Shown here: positions 10,701 to 22,700 of the stretch, in pieces
Numbering within the stretch: position 1 is the stretch's first letter
Layout of the letters: the number at the start of each line of letters is the position of its first letter
DNA from: Rugalucina vietnamica
Taxonomy: Eukaryota > Mollusca > Bivalvia > Lucinida > Lucinidae
DNA: 64,000 nt
Assembly (NCBI GenBank): GCA_964017185.1
Contig: OZ024877.1
Span: 7,418,006-7,482,005, forward strand
Reading direction: 5' to 3'
The notes under the pieces: model-generated
The model's database searches: none
The model's input: only the letters and a program-made list of their open reading frames with translations
What the model was told of the DNA's origin: nothing
Made by a program: the position numbers and the translations under genes

Positions 10701-13700
10701 AAAAATAAAAGTGGACTCATTCAAATGATAATGATGGAAGGTCCATTCATCACAAACCTTCATACCTTGAACAAACTCATCCTTGTTTTCATTAATATAC
10801 GGCTCCAGGATCACATGACCATTCACTCCTCCAAACCCAAAAGAGTTCACACCAATATATTTGCCTGAAATATATATGACTATTGCAAGCATAATTTTAT
10901 ACTCATTTTTGGTGTCAATTTGATCTTTCCACAGTATGTTCATGGATGAAGTTGTAAGCATGTTTTTTTATGAGAATCTCACTATTCCCTGGAAAGACTA
11001 ATATTGACAGTTTGTAGCTCTAGAATCAGTGTTAGTTAAAGAATGGAAGTAGAAATACTTTCCTGACAACATCTTACCAGCAGATTCTCCTAGATATTGA
11101 TCTTGCATCCAAAGATCATTTCCAAGTACATCTCAACAATGAAGAGATACTGATTTGTCCATGCTTTTACTGTTTTTTATTTTTGCTGGATCAAAATTTT
11201 AGCAAATTTTATTAAAATGTTACATCAAATCCTACTCACCAGTCAATGGCATTGTTTTATCCACCACTTTCAGTTTTCCCTCAGCAATCCCCTTGATCTC
11301 AGGGTTGGGTGTTTTATAGTTGAAGTCCTACTCACCAGTCAATGGCATTGTTTTATCCACCACTTTCAGTTTTCCCTCAGCAATCCCCTTGATCTCAGGG
11401 TTGGGTGTTTTATAGTTGAAGTCCTACTCACCAGTCAATGGCATTGTTTTATCCACCACTTTCAGTTTTCCCTCAGCAATCCCCTTGATCTCAGGGTTGG
11501 GTGTTTTATAGTTGAAGTCCTACTCACCAGACAATGGCATTGTTTTATCCACCACTTTCAGTTTTCCCTCAGCAATCCCCCTGATCTCAGAGTTGGGTGT
11601 GTTATAGTTCAAGTTAGATGGGATCAAGTCCTACTCACCAGACAATGGCATTGTTTTATCCACCACTTTCAGTTTTCCCTCAGCAATCCCCCTGATCTCA
11701 GAGTTGGGTGTGTTATAGTTCAAGTTAGCTGGGATCAAGTCCTACTCACCAGACAACGACATTGTTTTATCCACCACTTTCAGTTTTCCCTCAGCAATCC
11801 CCCTGATCTCAGAGTTGGGTGTGTTATAGTTCAAGTTAGCTGGGATCAAGTCCTACTCACCAGACAATGACATTGTTTTATCCACAACTTTCAGTTTTCC
11901 CTCAGCAATCCCCCTGATCTCAGAGTTGGGTGTGTTATAGTTCAAGTTAGCTGGGATCAAGTCCTACTCACCAGACAATGACATTGTTTTATCCACAACT
12001 TTCAGTTTTCCCTCAGCAATCCCCCTGATCTCAGAGTTGGGTGTGTTATAGTTCAAGTTAGCTGGGATCAAGTCCTACTCACCAGACAATGACATTGTTT
12101 TATCCACAACTTTCAGTTTTCCCTCAGCAACCCCCCTGATCTCAGAGTTGGGTGTGTTATAGTTCAAGTTAACTGGGATCAAGTCCTACTCACCAGTCAA
12201 TGGCATTGTTTTATCCACAACTTTCAGTTTTCCCTCAGCAATCCCCCTGATCTCAGAGTTGGGTGTTTTATAGTTGAAGTCCTACTCACCAGACAATGAC
12301 ATTGTTTTATCCACAACTTTCAGTTTTCCCTCAGCAATCCCCCTGATCTCAGAGTTGGGTGTGTTATAGTTCAAGTTAGCTGGGATCAAGTCCTACTCAC
12401 CAGACAATGACATTGTTTTATCCACCACTTTCAGTTTTCCCTCAGCAATCCCCCTGATCTCAGAGTTGGGTGTGTTATAGTTCAAGTTAGCTGGGATCAA
12501 GTCCTACTCACCAGACAATGACATTGTTTTATCCACCACTTTCAGTTTTCCCTCGGCAATTCCCATGATCTCAGGGTGTGTGTTATAGTTCAAGTTAGCT
12601 GGGATCAAGTCCTTCTCACCAGACAATGACATTATTTTATCCACCACTTTCAGTTTTCCCTCAGCAATCCCCTTATCTCAGGGTTGGGCATTTTATAGTT
12701 CAAGTTAGCTGGGATCAAGTCCTACTCACCAGACAATGGCATTGTTTTATCCACCACTTTCAGTTTTCCCTCAGCAATCCCCTTATCTCAGGGTTGGGCA
12801 TTTTATAGTTCAAGTTAGCTGGGATCAAGTCCTACTCACCAGACAATGACATTGTTTTATCCACCACTTTCAGTTTTCCCTCAGCAATCCCCTTATCTCA
12901 GGGTTGGGCATTTTATAGTTCAAGTTAGCTGGGATCAAGTCCTTCTCACCAGACAATGACATTGTTTTATCCACCACTTTCAGTTTTCCCTCAGCAATCC
13001 CCTTATCTCAGGGTTGGGCATTTTATAGTTCAAGTTAGCTGGGATCAAGTCCTACTCACCAGACAATGGCATTGTTTTATCCACCACTTTCAGTTTTCCC
13101 TCAGCAATCCCCTTGATCTCAGGGTTAGGTGTGTTATAGTTCAAGTTTGCTGGGATCAACTCACCAGACAATGGCATTGTTTTATCCACCACTTTCAGTT
13201 TTCCCTCAGCAATCCCCTTGATCTCAGGGTTGGGTGTGTTAAAGTTCAAGTTAGCTGCGATCTCCTTATAGTGCATGGCCAGTATACACTTGATGATAGA
13301 GGCAAGTGCTGAAAAGAGAGAGAAAACATGACAGAGGTCAACCATGCAGTCAACCAATAAAGACTGCATCTTGGTTTAGCCTCATCCAAAAGACCCGAGA
13401 CCTGTGACCCCTGATTTACTAGAGGAGTGGCTAAACAGATTTTAAGAGAAAAAGCAATAGAATGTTTCATGAATCATGTATATTTCTGCATCTTAGCCAG
13501 GACCAACATATGTTTTTTGTTGTTGTTTTTGTTTTGTTTGTTTTTTGTTTGTTTGTTGTTGTTTGTTTTTTTCAGGCATACAGGTATACAGGCATAAGCT
13601 TCAAATTTCCCAACAAGGAAGTAGCAGGATTAATATTGCCCCATCTTGTTAGCATTCACAATAACTTTGTTTTTATTTTACTCCTAAGTTGAAACACCTG

Positions 13701-16700
13701 TGACTACAAAACAATACTGATCAGGACCCAGTTGTTCAAAGCATCATTAGCTTAACAATATTGTTAAGACATAAATTTGTTAAGCAAATATCAGCTAAAG
13801 TAACAAATACACTGTTATTTTTTGTTGAAAAAATGTGAGAATCCTTTGCGGTGCAAAGGATTCTCACATTTTTTCAACAAAAAATAACAGTGTATTTGTA
13901 ACATTAATGTTTGAAATTTTAACAAAACGTTAACTAACGACGTCGTTAGTTTTGAACAACTGGGCCCAGGATGTTGTATTTAATTGTCATTCTATCTGCA
14001 TCTTTCTTAACTGTTTGTTTGTCGCTGCTAGACTTCCCTGGCAACTTTGAAGTCTAATCAAGGTTTGGTAGGTTTACAAGTGGCATACTGTTGGGTTCAC
14101 ACTACTAAATATTCATGAGGACTCGCCCCGCCTTTTTCGGGGAGAGCATTCACTTTACATTAGAGACAAAATGACTTCACCTGTCAATAATCGTTAATTG
14201 ATTTTCGCTGTTGAGTGTTTGTTTTAAAAACTTGAAACATGCAACGTTTCCACTCTGATGGTTTAGCGGATAAATCCCGGTATTGGGTGGAAACGGGGCA
14301 ACTTTTTCTCCATGCACCCCTCTGCAGATCCACCCACATTACGAAACATGGCTTCTGATGGCGTTTCTGTTTAACAGATCGTAGCTTTGAATTGAGTAGG
14401 TAAACATGTAGATATTATTCATCTAAACTAATGGGCTATGATAAACATTCAAAATGAGGAATAATGTCTAGTTATTGAGCTAGGTGACAAAACGTTAACA
14501 TTGTCACCTATGGAAAACCCTATAGTGTAATGTAACCTGTTACATACCAGCAGTTGCCTCGGAGTGTCCCATATTACTCTTGACTGATCCTATCATCAGG
14601 GGCTCTTTCCTGTCCTCACAGAATACTGCAGATATACCAGTTGTCTCGGCTTTATCACCAGCCTGCAATAGCAAATGAGCCTGTGCGTGACAAAATCTAC
14701 AATTTGGGTTTCCGACCTGGTCCAACACAGACCAGGCTGTACAGTCATGGAAGGAGGCTAGAAGCTTGAAAGTAAGGATTTAAGAAGAAGAGAAATTGTA
14801 CTAAACGTGTAGCGAAAACAAAGGCGCTGATCAGCTTCGCAGTTACTGCGAAGCTGATCTGCGCCTTTGTTTACGCATATGCAGATTGTTGGTTTTCTCA
14901 TGCACAGGCTCAAATTTCAAGTCAGAAACAAAACTGTTTTAAGTTTTGGTTTGGTTATTACTTGACATCCCAGTCAACAACTTTTCAGCCATGTTGGTAC
15001 AGAGCAGGAACTTAGTGTCTTGCTCACTTGCTAAGGATACTACACGGAAGAGTTGTGTATCAAACCCAAACACAGTCACAGAAGCAGGCTAGAAGCTAGA
15101 AATTTCGGATTTAAAAAGAAGAGGGATTGTACTACCCGGGTAGCGAAAACAAAGGCGCTGATCAGCTTCGCAGTTACTGCGAAGCTGATCTGCTCTTTTT
15201 TGTTTTCGCACAGGCAAAAATCCGGTTTTCTCATTGCGTGGCTCATACAGTGTGACTTAATAATTTTCCATTTTCATAGAGGCTGAAGTGAAACTATCTT
15301 TGATTGCTCTTACGGAAACATGTTTCCATGATGGCAAAATATCCTTTTTAAGCAGCTGTAATAGGAATAGAAATTGAAAACTTAGACTAAAACCTGTGTT
15401 CCTGTTCCGTGAGCTTCGACAAACTTGACGTCATTGAAGTCAATACCAGATCTCTTATACAACATTCTCATCAGGTCAGCCTGCGTCTCAAAGTTAGGGT
15501 TGGTTATACCTACAATTGTACACTGTTATGAGAAAGACTCTCTTTTGTGGTTTCCTCATGGTTCAACACAAATCAGTCATAAGTGATGGCTAGAAGCTTA
15601 ACTTTACAGATTTAGACAGAAAAGAAATTGAATTATGCTTCAAAATAAAAGTGATCATTATGGAAACTTCTCCATGATTACTTGGAAATTTCTTTTAATT
15701 ACATATTAAATATCTATTTATAAACAAAAATTTAATTTTAAAATTTCCGACACAAACCAGTCTGTGAAATCACTGAGGATGCCTAGAAGCTTGATATTCC
15801 TGATTAAAGAAGAAGAGGAATTGTACTATCTGTATAGCGAAAACAAAGGCACTAATCAGCTGTGCAGTTAAAGCACAGCTGATCTCTCCCTTTGTTTTTC
15901 GCATAGTCAACAAGTAGCCCAAGGGCAACGATCGCTCACCTGAGAGTCAACAAGTACAGTCACTAGACAAAGTGTTGTTTTGTTTTTTTTTGTGTGTTTT
16001 TTTTTTTTAAGATCTCATCAAAATTGAAGATGCTGGAGTGGCCACAACACTAAAAATTGATTTTTCAAACATTCAAGGGCAGCTAACTCCGCAGTCCAGG
16101 GATGAATCTGGCTCAAATTCAAATTCATCCAAGATGTTATAGTAATCCTTGTTTCTTTAAAGAATGAAGACGATCTGATCAAAACTGAAGGCGTTAGAGT
16201 GGCCACAATACAAAATATTGATTTTTTAAACACTAAAGGGCAGCTAACTCTGCAGTCAGAGGTCGGATCTGGCCGAAATTCGAAGTCATTTGAGATATTG
16301 TAGTTATTCTTGTTACCTGCAAGAATGAAGAAGATCCACTGTAAAACAAAGACGCTGGAGTGGCCACAACACAAAATATTGGTTTTTCAAACACTCAAGG
16401 GCAGATAATTCCGCAGTCAGAGGTCGGATCTGGTCGAAATTCAAACTCATCCGAGATATTATGGATGTCTCTGTTACTTCCAAGAATAAAGAAGATCAGA
16501 ACAAAAATGAAGGCACTAGAGTGGCCACAACACTAAATATTGACTTTTCACACAGTCAAGGGCAGATAACTCTGCAGTCAAGGGTCGGATCTAGCTGAAA
16601 TTCGAACTCATCCGAGATGTTATGCCTATCCTTGTTACTTACAAGTATGAAGAAGATCCGATCAAAATTGAAGGCGCTAGAGTGGCCACAACACAAAAAA

Positions 16701-19700
16701 TTGATTTTTCAAACACTCAAGGGCAGCTAACTCCGCAGTCAGAGGTCGGAACTGGCTGAAATTCGAACCCATCTGAGATATTATAGTTGTCCTTGTTACC
16801 TGCAAGAATGAAGAAGATCCAATGAAAAAAAAGGGCTCTAGAGTGGCCACAACATTTTTCCATTTTAAGTCTATGGGGATTTTTCCAGACGCTCAAAGGC
16901 AGCTAACTCCGCAATCTGATGTCAAACCTGGCCAAAATTCGAACTCATTCGAGATATTATGGTTGTCCTTGTTATTCCCAAGAATGAAGAAGATCCAATA
17001 AAAAATGAAGTTGCTAGAGTGGCCACAACATTTTCCCCATTATAACTCAATGGGAGCTATCTGTTGCCATGGAAACCAGAGTTCTGATCTGACCTGGCCC
17101 AAAACCTAAAGCAACCTTTCCCCCTCCTCAAGGATGCTTCAGATAAAATTTGATTGCGATTGGCCTTGTTGTCTTAGAGATATTCAAGATTGAAAGTGTG
17201 AACGCACGGACGAACGGATGCACGGACGCCGGCTCGACTACCATACTATAAGCTCACCTTGTGAGCCTTCGGCTCAGATGAGCTAAAAACCTGAATTTCT
17301 CATGATCCTGTGCAACTTTGTAAGTCTTTGCATCATGCACAAGTCACACAGCTACCAAAACGTCATCACACTTCAAAGAATATCACCAGAAAAATAAACA
17401 TTTTTACCTGATTCTTTATAACCATCACAATTAATACCAATGTCTATGATGTTGGCGTATACTCTCTGACATATATCTGCTGTGCTGAAATATGGCATAA
17501 ACATGTTGAAAGCTGGGCAAAATATAATGTTTTTGTTTTTGTTTGTTTGTGTGTTTGTTTTTTCATATAAAAGCCTTGATATGGGCTTATTGAAGCAGAA
17601 TGCTGAATATGGCTATCATTTTTTAAAACACTTTTAGGAAAAAATTGAAACGTCACAATTTGCATCCTGGCAGCCCTTTTTTCCGATGAAGGTAAAGGTC
17701 ACCCATTTCATCACCAAGGGGACCCAACAGTTAATCGTGATTATTGATGCGACGTGGAATGTTAATGCATGCTATTATGAAGTTTCGTATGCGTCAACAA
17801 GATCGTTACGAATGCGACATTCCACATCCTCTGCCCTTGAACAGTAAGTACCACGTTTTGCTCTCGTGAAAATAAACAAAGCCGAGTTTACAAAATCGGC
17901 GTCCAATATGATCTGCAAAATTCTTCTATGTTCCCACTTGAAGTCAATTGGAACACTTACATCACTTGTGTTTTTCAGCTAATGGTTTATAAAGTTGACC
18001 TAGAGATACAAAGATGCCACGGAAACTCATAACATTCTTAAAGTCCTTTTGTTTTTCTTTGTCTTGATCGTAAACTAAGAAGTATAACACAGTCCTGACA
18101 GACCTTACAAAAACAGCTTTGTAAATGCACATTTATCTACTGAGCATGAAAAACAGTAAGATAAGCACTTTTGTATGCATCAAAGATGAAGGTACATAGT
18201 ATTAGGATGTGTCATGGAAGAATTAGCATTTTGTTGTGCTCTTTCAAAAGTCATTTACGTCAATACAGAAGCATAACGAGTGTCTTCATCTAGCCCAATA
18301 TTGCTTGACGTATTTTTCCTTGGACTACATGTACTTCGTTGAGCGAGCTTCAAAGCATATGCTACTTTTATTTTGAATGAGGTCACAGAGTTGGGTTTCT
18401 GATTCAGCTTTGTCAAAATTCGAGTGACACAACTACAAAACCAGCAATGAAGGTTTACAGGAAGCGATGGCTTTGACACAAGCTACAGCTCCTACCATAT
18501 CGTTACAATTGCTATTTTATTTTACTGATTCATAGGTCTCATTCTTCCACCATGCATTTCTGTGTCACATATCAAATTTTAGCAACGTCTTCGACGCATA
18601 CAAAAGGTGCTTACCTCACTGTTTTTCACGCTCAGTAGATAAATGTGCATTTACAAAGCCCTTTGGATACATATTTCAATAAAGACAACCACAGGACTGT
18701 GTTATACTTCTTGGTTTACAGCCAAGACAAAGAAAAACAATATTCTAATCCTAATTTGTATTGCATGTAAATGTATGATTTATATATGTATGTGATTTAT
18801 TTGAATAAATATGTTTTAAACTAAAAACAAAAAGACTTTAAGAATGTAAAGAGTTTTCTTGGCATCTTTGTATCTACATGTCAACTTTATAAACCATTAG
18901 CTGAAAAACACAAGTGCCGTAAGTATTCCAATTGACTTCAAGTGGGAATATAGAAGAATTTTGCAGATCAAAGTGGATGCCGATTTTGTAAACTCAGCTT
19001 TGTTTATTTTCACGAGAGCAAAACATGTGACACTTACCGTCCAAGGGCGGAGGATGTGGAATGTCGCAATCGTAACGATCTCGCCGACGCATAAGAAACT
19101 TCATAATAGCATGCATTAACATTCCACGTCCCACCAATAATCACGATTAATAGTTGGGTCCCCGTGATCACCTTATCACTTAGGGTTCACACCTTACCTG
19201 TTTGCAGGTTGTGTTAGGTGTTGTTTTTTTTTCTCAGGGCACTCCAGTGTTTGCCCCATCTATAGAATGGTTGTCTCAATATGAGTGAGATTACCTTGAA
19301 AAGCACATAAAATTGAATTAAAACAAAAATGCATCCTTATCACACTGAACCAATTAAGGCCCATACCATTTGCATATGCCAACGGTAGAAAGTACAACGT
19401 TATAAGCAAAGAAATAAAGATGCCTACCTAGCTATAAGAAGGGCTGCACATCCTTCTGCTCTTACATAACCATTGGCCCCCTGGTCAAACACCCGACTCT
19501 GGCCCTCCTTGGATAACATATTCAACACAAACATCTGCTGGGAGAATAGAGGGTTGATCACTAAGTTACAGCCTGAAAAATAAGCAGATATGAAATATCT
19601 AGTGGTTTTGTTTTTTTTAAAATAACACCTTTTCCAAACTCTGATATTTCAAGGGATGTTACTCAGCTCAAGATATACCATCCAATCTTAAATTGAACTG

Positions 19701-22700
19701 CACCATGAGAAAACCAACAATGTGGTTTCCGAACAGGATCGACACAAACCAAAATGGCTAGGGACAGAAAATGGCTAGGGCTGGAACTTTTGGATTTAGA
19801 AAGTAGAGGAATTGTACTATCCGTGTAGCAAAAACAAAGGGGCTGATCAGCTTCGCAGTTAGTGCGTCAAGCTGATCTGCACCTTTGATTTTGCATATGT
19901 GAAGTGTTGGTTTTGTCATTATGTGGCTCAATTTGTTAAATTTATCCAGCTGACTTTTCCATTTGAGTTTGTAAGGGTATTGGTCAGAAAATTCATACTG
20001 AACACATAAAATTGTGAAACAGCCAACAACAAAATAACTCCTGTAATTTCAAAATACTATTAGTCTCTTACTCTCTAGAAAGCAAGTATCATAAAGCATT
20101 CTCTTCAGGGTCCACAAAAAGTATTTGAAAATTCAGTTAATTCAGTTACCAAATGCAGAGGTGTAGTGTTTTTTTTTGTTTTTTTTTTTTTGTTTTTCTT
20201 TTAGGGGTGGGGGAAGGAGTGGTTCTTCTACTTTTTGGAATTCTTAATTGATAACACCTACCAGCAACAATAGCATATTTACAGGCCCCACTCTGTATGT
20301 CCTGGACGGCCATGTTGAGGGCAGCCATACTAGAACTACAAGCCGTATCCGTGGTGATACAGGGGCCACTCAGGTGCAGGGAGCTCATCAACTCACCGGC
20401 TATGTAGGGGGACAAACTCACTGAAAACAGAACATACATAATTGGCCATGATACTCTAATGGATGGCATAGTCGCTTAGCTATCCGGAGGTTGCGGGCTC
20501 GATACCCTGCCAGTACATCCCTGTCTTGTTGATGACAAATTTTCATCATAATAATGGCAGACCCCCCATAGGGTGTAACATTTTAGTGTGGGATTAACAA
20601 AGTGTATTGAAATTTTAGTCTGAGCAGGAACTTTACTGTCTATCATTCTGCTGACAATCTTTCACAGTGTACAGATATATAAGCCACATCATGAGAGAAC
20701 CAACAATGTGGTTTCCGAATAGGTTTGACACAAACCGAGCTGTACAAGCACAGAACATGGCTAGGGATGGGAAATTTTAGATTTATAAATTGTTCTATCT
20801 GTATAGGGGAAACAAAGGCGCTGATCAGCTTCGCAGTTACTGCGAAGCTGATCTGCATATTTGTTTTTGCATAAGCAAAATGTTGGTTTTCTCATGATGT
20901 GGCTCATATCTCATTGAGTATTGCAGTTTGGAGCATATTAATCATTTTTGAATCTTTACAAATGATAAGTCCCAGCAAAAATGTTTGACAAAACTCGATC
21001 CAACAACATCTGGAAAGTAGCAATTTTAGTAAATACCAGGAAGATTTCTGTAAAGTTTTTTTTTTATATGTTTATCCCTTTCTGCTATTGCAAAACTACT
21101 TTTTCACTGAATCAGGAATTATAAACTCTTGTCACCTTTTTGAAATGGCTCAATTTTTGTGCAACATGGAAGGAAAACTTCAGAGACAGAGTATAACATG
21201 AAAAGAAGCTAACTAATCCTACCATGATCAGTCTGTGGACAGGTTGACGTCTCAATGAAATCTGTGTCAGATCCAAATATAGCCACATACAGCCCTGTTT
21301 TGGTGTGCTGGAGTTCCTCTAAACTGAGAGCGCTATCTACCACACACTCGTACGTCACCTCAAGTAGATGTCTTAACAATGGGTTCAGCTCATTAGCCTA
21401 CAAGAGAATATATTCACAGTATGTCTGACTGCAATGTTCAGCCATATAAGGAAACTACTAAAACCATATGAGCCTATGCATGAGAAAACCAACAATTTGG
21501 TATTCTGACCAGGTCTGACACAAACCGGGCTGTACAGTCACAGAAGCAGGCTAGAAGCTTGAAACTTCGGATTTAAGAAGAAGAGGGATAGTACTATCCG
21601 TGTTGCGAAAACAAAAACGCTGATCAGCTGTGCAGTTACTGCACAGCTGATCTGCGTCTTTGTTTTCGCATATGCAGATTGTTGGTTTTCCCATGTGTCA
21701 GCTCATTTAAAATTGACCAATGTGAAATGCTTTATTTGCTTGACTGCTTCAAAACAAATAAGACAAACTACCAATGGAGCTATCTGCCATGGTAAATCAG
21801 AAATTTCAATCTTTTATACAGCCTCCCCTCTGTGCAAATGCAAAAAACAAAGCTTACAAACTGAAAATACCTGGCCCCGAGGTCATAAAACTTTTTTCAT
21901 GCTCAGTTCAGCTGAGACTCATCCTGGCAAAAATGTTTTAAAAAATGCCAACAATTGTTAGCAGGATAAATTACAGGATTTGATGATCTAAACCTAAAAA
22001 AAAAAAAAAAAAAAAAGAAAGAAAGAAAAAAAACCCCTGAAATTTCAATTTAATTGGATTTATGAGCAGTTCAAATCTTATGCTCAGCTGAAAAAAGTTT
22101 TATAACCCTGGGGCCTGGTAATAGCAGCTGTATTCAAGTTAAAGCTGTATGGGAGACTTGAGAGTTTGAGCTAAGTACATGGAAACTTCTTAAAATATGA
22201 GCCGCCTCGTGGGAAAACCAACAATGTGGTTTTTGAACAGGTCCGACACAAACCAAGCTGCACAAGAACAGAAAAGTGCTAGATTCTTGAAATTTTGGAT
22301 ATAAGTAGAAGAGGGATTGCACTATCTGTTTAGCAAAAACAAAGGTGCTGATCAGCTTCACGGCTACCGCTAAGCTGATCTGCGCCTTTGTTTTCGCATA
22401 TGCAAATTGTTGGTTTTCTCATAAGGCAGCTCATATGGAGCTAATTATTATTACAACAACATACCTCTTCATCCGAGATGTTGAAGAAGACAGAGTCAAA
22501 CTTGTCTAGGTCGTTGATGGCCCCTATCCTGGGTGGGAGATCATACAGGCCCTGGGGCCACCGGGTGGGACCAATCATATCATTGCCTTCTATAAGATTC
22601 TCCCAGAATTCCTGTAACATGTGACAGATATTATTTGATGTTTGTCACGAGAAAACCAGATATTTTGCATATGTGAAATCAAAGCCGCAGATCAGCTGTG

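Noticed and set aside
11217-11870. Plus-strand 217-codon frame with HCFIHHFQFSLSNP repeats
   Set aside because: Same artefact, over the exon 9 array. The coding signal (KLKVVDKTM and splice donors) is on the minus strand.
11229-13250. CRISPR-like array
   Set aside because: Regular repeats, but there are no unique spacers; units are contiguous copies of an exon in a spliced eukaryotic gene.
16018-16374. 118-codon minus-strand frame with Cys-rich start
   Set aside because: It lies wholly in the 160-bp tandem units and its sequence repeats with the unit.
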